From Dehalococcoidia bacterium (GTDB taxonomy: Bacteria > Chloroflexota > Dehalococcoidia > Dehalococcoidales > UBA2162), in NCBI GenBank assembly GCA_011191975.1, contig DUFA01000132.1, forward strand, positions 1-63,425: a DNA stretch of 63,425 nucleotides, in the 5' to 3' direction. Below are positions 45,810 through 55,370 of this stretch, one piece after another. Numbering within the stretch: the stretch's first letter is position 1; each line of letters begins with the position of its first letter. Below the pieces are notes generated by a model. That model was given only the letters and a program-made list of their open reading frames with translations, was not told the origin of the DNA and did no database searches. Made by a program: the position numbers and the translations under genes.

Positions 45810-46906
45810 AGTGCAGGAACTAAGAGATAAACTTGAAGACCTACAGACCAGAATAGCTAACGCTCTGGTGCATCTTTGATGTTGCTGCAAAAGAGAAAGA
45901 AAGCACTAGATTAGAAAAGCAATCCGTTAAGCAGGATTTCTGGCTTGACCAGGTAAACGCAAAGAAAACAATGCGTCGCCTATCAGAGATCAATAAAGTA
46001 ATTGAAAATTGGCGTGGGTTGGAGAGAAGGGTGAAAGATATCAGTGAAATGGTATCTCTTGCCGAGGAAGATGCGCTGTTCCGGGAAGAATATGAAGTTG
46101 AGATCGAGTCCGTATCTTCTTACCTGGATGAACTTGAACTTGAAATGGCTTTTAGCGGAGAGTATGATTCCAGGAATGCCATCCTGGCTATTCACGCAGG
46201 AGCAGGAGGTACCGAATCACAGGACTGGGCAGAAATGCTTCAACGAATGTATCTCCGCTGGGCTGAAAGACGTGGCTATCTTACTGAAATTCTTGACACT
46301 TCACCTGGAGATGAAGCCGGTATAAAGAGTTCAACTATCAGTATTACCGGAGAATATGTTTTCGGCTTTCTTAAATCGGAACACGGCGTTCATCGGCTGG
46401 TCCGCCTTTCTCCGTTTGATGCTGACCATGCAAGACATACTTCATTCGTCTTAATCGAAGTATTACCGGAAGCGGAATCCGGGGTAGATATCACCATCGA
46501 ACCCGACGAAGTTAAAATAGACACCTTCCGTTCAAGCGGGCCTGGTGGTCAGCATATGCAGAAAACCAGCAGTGCGGTAAGGGTAACACACCTTCCGACA
46601 GGTCTGGTCGTAACATGCCAGAGTGAGCGATCTCAACACCAGAATAAAGATATCGCACTCACGATTCTTCAGTCACGTTTACTAAACATCGAGATGGCGA
46701 AATTAGCCGAAGAACGAACAAAACTGAAGGGCGATCGAGTTCTTGCCGGATGGGGCAACCAGATAAGAAGTTATGTCCTTCATCCTTATAAAATGGTGAA
46801 AGATCACAGGACCGACTACCAGTCAAATAATCCTGATGCAGTGTTGGATGGAGATCTGGATGGTCTTATAACCGCTTATCTCCGTTCGATCGTAGGGAAA
46901 CAATAG
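45810..46906 (+). CDS. prfB: Peptide chain release factor 2, with +1 programmed frameshift (and one extra base)
   Basis: The main frame (45878-46906) includes SPFDADHARHTSF, the RF2 stop-codon tripeptide SPF, and SSGPGGQHMQKTSSAVRVTH with the catalytic GGQ. Translation should start at GTG 45810 (GGGAG upstream): VQELRDKLED. Aligning to RF2 then requires LQTRIANALVHL, which is one base out of frame because of CCC at 45839-45841, and then CTT TGA at 45874-45879, the canonical +1 shift, entering DVAAKEKESTRLEKQ. The RF2-regulated TGA shift is expected; the extra C is not, and may be an assembly indel. Alternative first start: TTG 45832. RF2 ends translation at UGA and UAA. Confidence 0.88.
45868..45880 (+). 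other. prfB programmed +1 frameshift site
   Basis: GTG CAT CTT TGA T: ribosomes pause at the in-frame TGA (45877-45879) and slip from CTT to TTT-phase to read GAT. The upstream GGTG sits where E. coli has the AGGGGG Shine-Dalgarno-like stimulator but is weaker. Shifting rises when RF2 is scarce, giving autoregulation. Confidence 0.85.
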
Positions 46907-48090
46907 TGATAAAGAAAACTAAAATCCTGCTATCCGTAATACTCCTGCTGGGAGTGTTAACTCCCGTTAGTCCATCATTAGCAGCAGGTGGAATAAATGT
47001 TATAGAGAGTTTTACTGAAGTTGAATTCCCTGATAAACTGAATTTCATTCTGTCTGCCGAAAGTGATTCAAATATCACAGACGTCAGATTATTTATGTAT
47101 GTAGACCGATTATCGTATGCTCATGTGACGAGTGAAGTGCTGCTCGATATCCTACCCGACCGCCATGTTACAGCAAAATGGGCCTGGGATATGAGAAAGA
47201 CGGGAGGAATGCCACCCGGAACGAACATACAATACTGGTGGTCAGTTCTGGACGCAGACGGTAATGTTCTTGAAACTCAACCTGTGACGCTAAGATATAA
47301 TGATACCCGTTTCGGATGGAAAAGTATCAGGCAAAGCAGTACTACTCTCTACTGGTACAAGGGAGATAAGGAATTTGCAGAAGAACTAATTTCAGCCACG
47401 ATCACGGGGCTTGAAAGGTTATACGAAAGCACTGGAGTCGGGATTACAGATCCGGTTGAAATATATATTTACGCAAATTCAAATGACCTGCGAAGTGGTA
47501 TGATCTTCCCCCAGACATGGACCGGTGGAGTTGCTTATCCTCTGTATAACTGTATAGCCATAGGTATAGAAACCTCAAACGTTGAATGGGGATTAAGGAC
47601 AATTGTCCACGAACTCACTCACCTCGTTATCCATCGATTGACCTATAATCCATATTTGGATCTTCCCGTATGGCTTGATGAGGGGCTTGCTATGTATATG
47701 GAAGGCTCTCTCACACAAGCTTTCAGTGACTATTTGAGCCAGGCGATTAAGAACGATACTCTTATATCGGTTCGAAGCCTCGCCAGTCCTTTTTCAGCCT
47801 ATGCTCATCTTTCGTATTTGTCGTATGCTCAGAGTCACAGCCTTGTATCTATGCTCATTAATACATACGGTCGTGAGAAAATGTTGGAATTACTGACCGT
47901 TATGACCGAGGGTATCGATTATGATGATGCTCTTGAAAAAGTGTATGGATTTGATATGGACGGACTTGACGAGATATGGCGTGATTATGTAAATCAAAAA
48001 TACTTAGATCAAAATAATGCATCAGTATTAACCGGAACTGATCGAGTACTAGCTGTACTCGCTTTGTTACCAGCTTCAGGGAGTCTTTAA
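46906..48090 (+). CDS. Secreted gluzincin metallopeptidase (peptidase MA-like)
   Basis: 394 residues, GTG start sharing a base with the prfB stop. Signal peptide with hydrophobic core ILLSVILLLGVLTP and likely cleavage after SLA (about residue 26). An Ig-like N-terminal part is followed by the zinc site HELTHLVIHRL (HExxH at about 235-239) and DEGLAMYMEG, whose Glu is the third ligand of the peptidase MA-like family. Predicted extracytoplasmic endopeptidase. Overlaps radC by one base, so prfB, this gene and radC form a tightly packed operon. Confidence 0.85.
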   Translation: MIKKTKILLSVILLLGVLTPVSPSLAAGGINVIESFTEVEFPDKLNFILSAESDSNITDVRLFMYVDRLSYAHVTSEVLLDILPDRHVTAKWAWDMRKTGGMPPGTNIQYWWSVLDADGNVLETQPVTLRYNDTRFGWKSIRQSSTTLYWYKGDKEFAEELISATITGLERLYESTGVGITDPVEIYIYANSNDLRSGMIFPQTWTGGVAYPLYNCIAIGIETSNVEWGLRTIVHELTHLVIHRLTYNPYLDLPVWLDEGLAMYMEGSLTQAFSDYLSQAIKNDTLISVRSLASPFSAYAHLSYLSYAQSHSLVSMLINTYGREKMLELLTVMTEGIDYDDALEKVYGFDMDGLDEIWRDYVNQKYLDQNNASVLTGTDRVLAVLALLPASGSL

Positions 48091-48782
48091 TGGGTAAAAA
48101 ATCATTCACTATACATGACCTGCCCGTTTCTGAAAGACCTCGCGAGAGGCTGTACAAGTACGGCGTCGAAGCTCTCTCCGCCCAGGAAATTCTTGCCTTA
48201 ATACTGGGAAGAGGAATTTCCGGTGAATCTGTAACTGTCACCTCACAAAGGTTGTTAAGCCAGTTCGGTAATCTTAAAGGAATAGCGGATGCCACAATTG
48301 AAGAACTTGCGAAGATTAGAGGTATCGGGCCTGCCAAAGCATCCCAGATCAAGGCAGCATTTGAACTGGCGAACAGGCTTGAGAAATCCCATGAATCTGA
48401 TAAGAAACCTGTAGTCAAGACGCCCGAGGATGTCGTTAACTTGGTACAGAAAAAGCTCAAGGGTAAAAAGAAGGAGTATTTTCTGGTGTTAAGTCTTGAT
48501 ACAAGAGGAAAACTTATAAAAACATCTGAGGTTTCCGTTGGCAGCCTGGACAGTAGTATAGTACACCCCAGGGAAGTCTTTAAAGAAGCCCTTACGGCGA
48601 GTGCCGCATCGGTAATATTTGTCCATAACCATCCTTCGGGAGAACCTGAGCCTTCTGAAGACGACATCAAGCTAACTAAGAGACTTGCCGATGCGGGAGA
48701 TATCCTGGGTATCGAAGTCCTTGATCATGTGATAACAGGTGATAATGATTTCAGAAGTCTGAAAAGATTAGGATTGTTCTAG
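48090..48782 (+). CDS. radC: RadC family protein (JAB/MPN domain)
   Basis: 230 residues. N-terminal helix-hairpin-helix (GIADATIEELAKIRGIGPAKASQIKAAFELA) and C-terminal JAMM metal site VIFVHNHPSGEPEPSEDD (HxH...S..D, His at about 177). Despite its name it has no proven repair role; the JAMM domain suggests a metalloprotease or a DNA-related activity. The start overlaps the previous stop. Last gene of the operon. Confidence 0.93.
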   Translation: MGKKSFTIHDLPVSERPRERLYKYGVEALSAQEILALILGRGISGESVTVTSQRLLSQFGNLKGIADATIEELAKIRGIGPAKASQIKAAFELANRLEKSHESDKKPVVKTPEDVVNLVQKKLKGKKKEYFLVLSLDTRGKLIKTSEVSVGSLDSSIVHPREVFKEALTASAASVIFVHNHPSGEPEPSEDDIKLTKRLADAGDILGIEVLDHVITGDNDFRSLKRLGLF

Positions 48783-48868
48783 CACACCAGGATCATTATT
48801 TCAGTTTCCGGTCTGGTAAATAATCTGGCTTTAATTACTTCTGGTTTTAGTTTGACTTCTTTTCTTTA

Positions 48869-48949
48869 AAAGCAAATATCCACCAACAGGTAGAAGAGTT
48901 CTGGAACAAGGGAGATTTCTCAGCAATACTAATGTCTATTTCATATTGA
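48869..48949 (+). pseudogene. Possible SnoaL N-terminal remnant
   Basis: Within the 447-base gap 48783-49229 a 26-codon open stretch reads KANIHQQVEEFWNKGDFSAI, resembling the N-terminal helix of SnoaL genes (compare KQLIEKVNKGDISAL in the gene at 13203), with no start codon and an early TGA. The gap otherwise holds the promoter and leader of the next gene and no other gene. Confidence 0.35.
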
Positions 48950-49149
48950 ATAGCTTGAATTCGTGACGCAGGTAATACCCTAATATGTAATTGTGAAGGA
49001 TTCGGCGTTAGTTTAGGTGCGGAATAATCTGAACTAATCCACGACCATTATAAATTACGAAATGAATACATTTACCGTAATTTGGTCCAAACACATTACG
49101 GGTGTCCGAACGCTACCCAACAAGAGTTAAACAGTTAACTTGCTCTTCA

Positions 49150-49194
49150 TGTTATAATGTGTCCAGACCTGAAAGGTTTCAGATTTCCTCTGGG
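49150..49194 (+). promoter_or_regulatory. Extended -10 promoter and leader hairpin of the PAAR-like gene
   Basis: TGTTATAAT (49150-49158) is an extended -10. The transcript would begin near 49165 with nested stems CCAGA...TCTGG (49163-49194) and CTGAAA/TTTCAG (49169-49182). No good -35 is seen. The leader ends with AGGGGGAA before the ATG at 49230. Confidence 0.55.
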
Positions 49195-49229
49195 GCAAAG
49201 ACCGATTCAGTTTTTAGGGGGAATGCGGT

Positions 49230-49616
49230 ATGGCAATGTTAGTTACTGTCGGAGCACAGCTCACGTGCACTTTTGGAGCCGCGCCGAGTGTTTTCAGCGT
49301 TACTCCACCGAACCAGGTGATGGGTAGCAAGAAGTCAGTCGGCACTATTATGGACAATATACCAATGAAAAATATCATGCCCTTTGGTGTGTGTAGTTCA
49401 TTGTCTAATCCTACAGTAGCAAGCGCAACATCAGCCGCTTTGGGAGTTTTAACCCCCATGCCTTGTGTTCCTGTTACACCGGGGCCATGGGCACCCGGTT
49501 CACCAACAGTGCTGATCGGAAAAAAGCCAGCTTTGACGGACACATGCAAATTGATGTGTACCTGGGGTGGGCAAATAACTATACTCCCTGGACCACCCAC
49601 AGTTAAAGTTCCTTAA
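49230..49616 (+). CDS. DUF4280 PAAR-like protein
   Basis: 128 residues, glycine/proline-rich. LVTVGAQLTCTFGAAPSVFSV begins the domain; PFGVCSSLSNP, MPCVPVTPGPWAPGSPTVLIGKKPAL and CKLMCTWGGQITILPGPPTV show the paired cysteines and CxWGGxI...PG ending of the PAAR-like DUF4280 family. PAAR proteins form the sharpened tip of type VI or phage-tail-like contractile injection systems and carry toxins. No sheath, tube, baseplate or toxin gene is present, so it is an orphan tip with its own promoter, perhaps serving a distant contractile cluster. Directly followed by a tRNA remnant. Confidence 0.8.
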   Translation: MAMLVTVGAQLTCTFGAAPSVFSVTPPNQVMGSKKSVGTIMDNIPMKNIMPFGVCSSLSNPTVASATSAALGVLTPMPCVPVTPGPWAPGSPTVLIGKKPALTDTCKLMCTWGGQITILPGPPTVKVP

Positions 49617-49936
49617 TGCCTCTATCAACTCAAGCCTACGATGCCGGTGTGCTTATTTCAGAAGTTGAGGCAACTCATCGCAAGTAGGTATAAAAATAAC
49701 TGGCAACGAGTGGATTCTGACCACCGACCAAAGGCTTATACATTACTCTGAGCATAACAGGCATATCGTGATTCAGACCAGCCTATTCTTGTATGTGGTG
49801 CATTTAATAACCATGCAAAAAGGTACCCAGTATTTCACTCAATTTGAGCCTTATGCTATGATTTAACTAATATTGTGCACGGGAACGAGTCTATATATCG
49901 ATATAGACGATCGGTAATAATGAAACGGAGAGAACA
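49617..49936. other. 320-base intergenic region with a tRNA relic
   Basis: No gene seen. It contains the minus-strand tRNA fragment at 49701-49740; the last 70 bases must hold the promoter of the acyl-CoA synthetase gene, with no clear hexamers. A CTCAATTTGAG palindrome is at 49836-49846. Confidence 0.6.
49701..49740 (-). pseudogene. tRNA 3' remnant homologous to that at 21022
   Basis: Minus strand: TATAAGCCTTTGGTCGGTGG then TCAGAATCCACTCGTTGCCA. It aligns with 21022-21061 over about 40 bases with few changes, from the last part of the anticodon loop through the T arm to the acceptor 3' strand. The 5' part is absent and the T loop is mutated (TCAGAAT). Confidence 0.6.
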
Positions 49937-51358
49937 TTGAAAGCTGACCATAAAAAACTCGAGAGGGCTTTTAGTCCGAAATGCATTGCGATAATCGGAG
50001 ATAAAAAAGAAACCAACTATATGTGGCTGCGTTCTCACTCAAACTTCAAGGGTAAACTGTATTCGGTACAGGTAGCTCCAGAAGAGATCGAGGGTATCAA
50101 AGCTCTGGGAATAGAGAATTTCACGAGTTTGATGGACATACCTGAACCGGTTGACCTGGCAATAGTGGCAGTGCCCAGAGTAATAGCACCAAGAATCCTT
50201 AATGACCTGATACAGAAAGACGTTGCTGCAGCTCATTTCTTTACGGCTGGTTTTTCAGAAACGTATACCGAAGAAGGAATCAACCTTGAAAAAATGATGA
50301 TAGAGATTGCCGAAAAAAGTAATTTCCACGTAGTCGGTCCGAACTGTATGGGAATCTTCAACCCCAGTATTGGGGTTGGACAGGGAGCAGCTTTCCAGGA
50401 AGCACCTGTAGCCGGTCCAGTAGGATTAATTTCACAAAGCGGCACCCATGCCGTCACCTTCAACAGGCAGGCTTCTCTCCAGGGATTGGCAATCAACAAG
50501 ACAGTCAGTTTCGGGAACGGCATCGTCCTTGATTCACCTGATTACCTTGAGTTTTTCGGTAATGATCCGGGAATAAAAGTTATCGGAATGTACATCGAAG
50601 GAGTAAAAGACGGCAAACGGTTTCTCAAGGTACTCAGGGAAGTTGCTGCTAAAAAACCTGTCGTTATCTGGAAGGGCGGTCGTACCGAAGAAGGTGACAG
50701 GGCTATCGCTTCTCATACCGGGTCTCTCGCTGTTTCATATTCCGTCTGGGATTCTGCCGTAGCCCAGTGCGGAGCAGTGAAAGTATCGAGCCTGGATGAA
50801 CTTATCGACACCCTTAAAGTCGTTTATTTCCTGCCACCTGTACGCGGTAATCGAGTGGGTATTACCGGAGTCTCGGGAGGTCAGTCGGTTGCTATCTCGG
50901 ATGCCTTCGGCGAAGCAGGGCTGAGAGTACCCACTCTTACTAATAATTCATATGAAGAACTGGCATCGTTTTTCACTCTTATCGGTGGAGGTTATCGTAA
51001 TCCTGTAGATACAGGCAACCAGAACCGGCGAGAGATAAGACGCATCATCGAGATACTGGCTCGCGATGAAAATATCGATAACCTGGCACTACTTGTAGCT
51101 GCTGGAATGGGGCCCGGAGGTCCTCCGGGAGAGAGTTTTCCTAAATTACTCGTAGACATCAAGCAGAATATTAAGAAGCCTGTGATTGCTATTCTCGCCT
51201 GGGCATTCTCACCCGGTGATGTAGAACAGGCTGGAAAAGTAATGAAGGAACTCCAGGAAGGCGGGATTCCTGCCTTTATTTCACTGGAACGCGGTGCTAT
51301 TGCCCTTAGGAAAGCCCTTGACTACTATAATCTGAGAAATGGAAATCCAGAAAGGTAA
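49937..51358 (+). CDS. Acyl-CoA synthetase (NDP-forming), alpha-type subunit
   Basis: 473 residues, TTG start with ACGGAGAG upstream. An N-terminal CoA-binding Rossmann domain (IAIIGDKKETNY..., AIVAVPRVIAPRIL, VGPNCMGIFNP) is followed by the succinyl-CoA-ligase flavodoxin domains GPVGLISQSGTHAVTF and VVIWKGGRTEEGDRAIASHTGSL, with the phosphorylated His at about 259. The ATP-grasp beta part is missing, so it needs a separate beta subunit. Enzymes of this group make ATP from acyl-CoA thioesters or activate acids in anaerobes. Confidence 0.85.
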   Translation: MKADHKKLERAFSPKCIAIIGDKKETNYMWLRSHSNFKGKLYSVQVAPEEIEGIKALGIENFTSLMDIPEPVDLAIVAVPRVIAPRILNDLIQKDVAAAHFFTAGFSETYTEEGINLEKMMIEIAEKSNFHVVGPNCMGIFNPSIGVGQGAAFQEAPVAGPVGLISQSGTHAVTFNRQASLQGLAINKTVSFGNGIVLDSPDYLEFFGNDPGIKVIGMYIEGVKDGKRFLKVLREVAAKKPVVIWKGGRTEEGDRAIASHTGSLAVSYSVWDSAVAQCGAVKVSSLDELIDTLKVVYFLPPVRGNRVGITGVSGGQSVAISDAFGEAGLRVPTLTNNSYEELASFFTLIGGGYRNPVDTGNQNRREIRRIIEILARDENIDNLALLVAAGMGPGGPPGESFPKLLVDIKQNIKKPVIAILAWAFSPGDVEQAGKVMKELQEGGIPAFISLERGAIALRKALDYYNLRNGNPER

Positions 51359-51476
51359 TTACCCGGTTTTGAAGATAAGATAGATAATTGCGTCTTTGTT
51401 AATAACATCCATCAATCATCATACAGAAAATGACTATATTATAATTTAGTACAAATCCTATCAGGATACACAGATT

Positions 51477-53078
51477 ATGCGAATATTTTCTCGAATATCC
51501 TTTCTAATTCTCACCATACTCTGCATTCTTTCCGTATTATCGGTAGCGTGTAAAAATTCACAGAGTAACATAGAACCTCCAGGGAAAAATGATGTCCTGA
51601 ATCTATACGGCATCGATCCTCATACACTTGATCCGGCAATATCCGGTGATTCCACCTCCCACCAGTATGTAACTCAGATATTCAGCGGCCTGGTACGTCT
51701 CGATAACAACCTTGAACCCATACCGGATATAGCTGAGAAGTGGGGGATCAGTGATGACGGTATGACCTATACATTCTACTTGCGAAAGGACGTGAAATTT
51801 CACGATGGAACACAAGTTACAGCCTCGGATTTCAAGTACTCCTGGGAACGTGCCTGTAATCCCGCAACAGGTTCTTCAACTGCCGAAACCTATCTCGGGG
51901 ATATAATTGGCGTAAAGGAAACACTTTCAGGGGGTGATCCTGAGATAAAGGGACTGATCGTTAAAGGTGATTACATCCTTGTAGTAAATATCGATGCTCC
52001 AAGATCGTATTTTCTTTACAAGCTTACCTACCCTACTACCTTCGTCATAGATAGAAAAAACGTAGAATCAGGTAAGAACTGGTGGCATAATCCGAACGGA
52101 ACCGGTCCCTTTAAACTTGGTCAATGGACGGAAGGAGATAGACTTGTACTGGTATGGAATGATCAATATTATGGTGAACCGGCAAAACTGAGTAGAGTGA
52201 ATTTTTCCTTGTGGGGAGGAGTACCCATTGTCATGTACGAGACCGGCGAGATCGATGTTACTGGCGTTCCGGTGTCATTCAAAGATAGGGTTACAGATAT
52301 TAACGATCCTTTCTATAATGAATTAAGGATTTTCCCTGAATTCAGTTTTTACTTTATCGGCTTCAATTCCGAGAAACCACCTTTTAACGATTACTACGTA
52401 AGGGCTGCCTTCTCAATGGCGATCGACAAGGAAAAGATCACATCTCTTATATACAGGGATATGGTCGAACCAGCAGATGGGATACTACCGATCGGTATGC
52501 CCGGTTTTAACGAAGGTCTTGCAGGTCTGGAATACAACCCGGACAAAGCCAGGGACATGCTTCAAAATTCCTCTTATGGAAATATAGATATTCTACCACC
52601 GATAACCCTCACTACCGCAGGATGGGGTGGGATAATATCACAGGAACTTGAAGCCATTATCGATCAATGGAGGCAAACACTCGGAGTAGACGTAAAAGTA
52701 AGACAGCTTGAACCAGAAAGGTATATATATAAGCTTGCCGAAGAAAAAGACGAATTATTCGATATAGGTTGGGTAGCTGATTATCCACATCCACAGGGAT
52801 TTCTCTCAGTTCTGTTTGAGACCGGTGTAAAGAATAATTACGGCGGATACAGTGATCCCGAAGTTGACGCCTTATTGAATGAAGCAAGCCTAGAAAAGGA
52901 TTTATCCACAAGTCTCGAAATATATTCCAGAGTAGAACGACTCCTTGTAGAAAAAGCCTGCTGTATCCCGTTATTCTTCGGGGAAAACTATTTGCTTGTA
53001 AAACCCTATGTCAAGGATTACTACCTTAACCCTCTTGGTATAGTAATGCTTGATAAAGTGTCTATCGAAAAGGACTAA
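51477..53078 (+). CDS. Family 5 ABC substrate-binding lipoprotein, third copy
   Basis: 533 residues. Lipobox LSVAC gives lipidated Cys25. Typical OppA/DppA-like motifs: DPHTLDPAISGDSTSHQYVTQIF-type start (key LDPA), WGISDDGMTYTFYLRKDVKFHDG, NGTGPFKL, YYVRAAFSMAIDKEKI, and DIGWVADYPHPQGFL. It is more like classical oligopeptide receptors than the two at 1490 and 3964, and it lacks their leader: only TATAAT at about 51438 is seen upstream. No permease genes adjoin. Start is the ATG at 51477. Confidence 0.9.
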   Translation: MRIFSRISFLILTILCILSVLSVACKNSQSNIEPPGKNDVLNLYGIDPHTLDPAISGDSTSHQYVTQIFSGLVRLDNNLEPIPDIAEKWGISDDGMTYTFYLRKDVKFHDGTQVTASDFKYSWERACNPATGSSTAETYLGDIIGVKETLSGGDPEIKGLIVKGDYILVVNIDAPRSYFLYKLTYPTTFVIDRKNVESGKNWWHNPNGTGPFKLGQWTEGDRLVLVWNDQYYGEPAKLSRVNFSLWGGVPIVMYETGEIDVTGVPVSFKDRVTDINDPFYNELRIFPEFSFYFIGFNSEKPPFNDYYVRAAFSMAIDKEKITSLIYRDMVEPADGILPIGMPGFNEGLAGLEYNPDKARDMLQNSSYGNIDILPPITLTTAGWGGIISQELEAIIDQWRQTLGVDVKVRQLEPERYIYKLAEEKDELFDIGWVADYPHPQGFLSVLFETGVKNNYGGYSDPEVDALLNEASLEKDLSTSLEIYSRVERLLVEKACCIPLFFGENYLLVKPYVKDYYLNPLGIVMLDKVSIEKD

Positions 53079-53089
53079 CCGATAAATAT

Positions 53090-53869
53090 CTACAGCTTTT
53101 CCGAGTAGACCAAGAGTTCTGGTTCCCAGTGCGATGCGGGGACGGTTTGATCGAATTTCCCGAAGGTTTTCTTTATTACCATTTTCCTGGAGTTAAATAT
53201 TTCTTCGATTTCCTGGAGTGAATATAACCGAATAGTCGAATGCGGTCTGAAATCAGTATCATCGGGTCTGTATACGACACTACCAAATTCTATTCCTAAT
53301 CCTCCGGATAACATTCGTCTACTCTGTTTGTCCCAGCGAAACTCCGGTAGTGAAAGAGTATCATCATCAATCTGCCAGTTTTTTTGTGGGAAGTGCAGTT
53401 CGGCATGGTCGGCATTATGTATATGCATGAAATGTTTCCCCCCTTTTTTAAGGGAAGAAGCGATTATATTAAATATCTTCTGGTTCTCAAAGTCATCTTC
53501 AAGATAACCGATAGCCCCGTCCGACATGTTCAGGACCACATCAAATTCTTCAAAACAGGAATAGTCTCGAATATCAGTACAAATAAATCGCGAGTTCAGC
53601 CCCTCCGAAAAAGCCATTCTTTCAGCTTCCAGGATATATTCAGGAGTAATATCCACCCCTACGACAGAAAAGCCTCTTCGTGACAGTTCGACGGCATGCC
53701 TGCCGAAACCACAGGCCAGATCTAGAATCCTTTCGGAACCTGATAATTCCATGACATCTGTTATAAAGTCCACTTCGTTTTTTGTATCACCTACCCATGG
53801 TCTGATGTTGTTACCAGCAGCCCAGATTTCTTTATACCAGGTCGGACTAGGTTGTTTTATCATACTCAT
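53090..53869 (-). CDS. Class I SAM-dependent methyltransferase
   Basis: 259 residues. ILDLACGFGRHAVELSRRGFSVVGVDIT is motif I/II, CTDIRDYSCFEEFDVVLNMSDGAIGYLED motif III-IV. The Trp/Pro-rich N-terminus (PTWYKEIWAAGNNIRPW) and C-terminal beta region are seen in Methyltransf_25-type enzymes acting on small molecules. AGGAG precedes the ATG. Single gene, convergent with the lipoprotein gene (11-base gap). Substrate unknown. Confidence 0.83.
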   Translation of the reverse strand: MSMIKQPSPTWYKEIWAAGNNIRPWVGDTKNEVDFITDVMELSGSERILDLACGFGRHAVELSRRGFSVVGVDITPEYILEAERMAFSEGLNSRFICTDIRDYSCFEEFDVVLNMSDGAIGYLEDDFENQKIFNIIASSLKKGGKHFMHIHNADHAELHFPQKNWQIDDDTLSLPEFRWDKQSRRMLSGGLGIEFGSVVYRPDDTDFRPHSTIRLYSLQEIEEIFNSRKMVIKKTFGKFDQTVPASHWEPELLVYSEKL

Positions 53870-54079
53870 AACTACTCCTGAGTGGGTTTAGAAATGTGTC
53901 AGTTTTAATTATTTCCCGAAATACTAAGACAAAATTTTACTTCATATATTTACTCAAGTCAATAGTAAATACGTAAAAATTTGCATAATTTTAACATTTC
54001 CCGGATTTTCGAAGGTTGTTGAGATTTTACCGATAATATATACTTCTATTTGAACAGTATTACTTAAAGGAGTAGCTTA

Positions 54080-55300
54080 ATGGCAGGGGTACTTGAGGGA
54101 CTTAAGGTAGTCGCAATGGAACATATGGAGGCTATTCCAGTTGCTTCTGTATGGATGGCAGACTGGGGTGCCGAGGTTATTAAAGTAGAACCACTTACCG
54201 GAGATATGTTCCGCGGATTGAAAGGTGCTCACGGGATGACCACCGAAATCGAAATCGGCGATGCCAGTGTAAACTGGACATTTCAACTGTTCAACCGTAA
54301 CAAGAAAAGTCTTGCCATCAATCTGAAAACCAATGAAGGCCAGCAAATCCTTTATAAACTAATTAAGGAAGCCGATGTATTTCTGTCCAATTATGAACTA
54401 GACTCACTGAAAAAACTAAATGCCGACTACGAAAGTGTAAGTAAAATAAATCCATCGATAGTATACGCTACCATCAGTGGGTATGGTTCGAAAGGACCCG
54501 ACAGTGAGCAACGTGGTTTCGACCATGCAGCAGGATGGGCACGTACCGGTATGCAGTATATGATTGGAGAACCCGGAAGCGCACCACCAAGGCTTCGCGG
54601 TGGAATGATAGACAGGGGTGTTGCGGCACCACAAGCCTTAGCCGGTATCCTGGCTGCTCTCTACCGCAAGGAAAAAACCGGTGAAGGTCAGGAACTGGAA
54701 CTTTCCCTGTTCAACGCCGGTATCTGGACACTTGCCCTGGATATCGAGGCTGCCCTGGTGGGAATAACAGCAATCAAAGACGACCGTACCAAGGCAAAAA
54801 ACCCTCTCTACAATGTATACCAGGCTGGAGATGGAAGATGGTTCCAGATGTCGATGCTGCAATCGGACCCGGTGTGGCCAGGATTTTGTAAAGCAATAAA
54901 GAAGCCCGAACTGGAAAACGATCCCAGGTTTAACTCAATGGAAGTACGTGAAGATAACTGTGAGGAGCTTATCCGGATAATCGATGAAGTACTGGCTTCC
55001 GGTGATTCCGATATGTGGGAACCGCGTTTCCGTGAAAATAACCTCATTTATGCCAAAGTTCAAAGTCCTACGGAAGTCATCACCGATCCGCAGGCAATAG
55101 CGAGTGAAATATTTACTGATCTTCCTCATCCCCTCGGGATTTTTCCAGTAATCGCGACTCCGGTAAAATTTAAACAAAATCCGGCAGAAATTAAAACTTC
55201 CGCTCCTGAAGTAGGTCAGGACAATGAATTCACCCTGATCGATTTAGGCTACACATGGGAAGACATAGCAGTTCTTAAAGACAAAGGCGTAATTCTGTAA
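54080..55300 (+). CDS. Class III CoA-transferase (CaiB/BaiF family)
   Basis: 406 residues, AAAGGAG before the ATG. Motifs: WMADWGAEVIKVEPLTGDMFR, NRNKKSLAINLKTNEGQQIL, YATISGYGSKGPDSEQRGFDHAAGW, and GGMIDRGVAAPQALAGILAAL with the catalytic Asp at about 176, which forms the acyl-CoA anhydride intermediate. Transfers CoA between carboxylic acids (formyl-CoA, carnitine, benzylsuccinate and related systems); the substrate is not deducible. Monocistronic. Confidence 0.92.
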   Translation: MAGVLEGLKVVAMEHMEAIPVASVWMADWGAEVIKVEPLTGDMFRGLKGAHGMTTEIEIGDASVNWTFQLFNRNKKSLAINLKTNEGQQILYKLIKEADVFLSNYELDSLKKLNADYESVSKINPSIVYATISGYGSKGPDSEQRGFDHAAGWARTGMQYMIGEPGSAPPRLRGGMIDRGVAAPQALAGILAALYRKEKTGEGQELELSLFNAGIWTLALDIEAALVGITAIKDDRTKAKNPLYNVYQAGDGRWFQMSMLQSDPVWPGFCKAIKKPELENDPRFNSMEVREDNCEELIRIIDEVLASGDSDMWEPRFRENNLIYAKVQSPTEVITDPQAIASEIFTDLPHPLGIFPVIATPVKFKQNPAEIKTSAPEVGQDNEFTLIDLGYTWEDIAVLKDKGVIL

Positions 55301-55370
55301 AAAGAGACAATGAAAAGCATGTAATAAAGCGGGTACATACTACCATCTTTACCATATCCGCCTTGATGTA

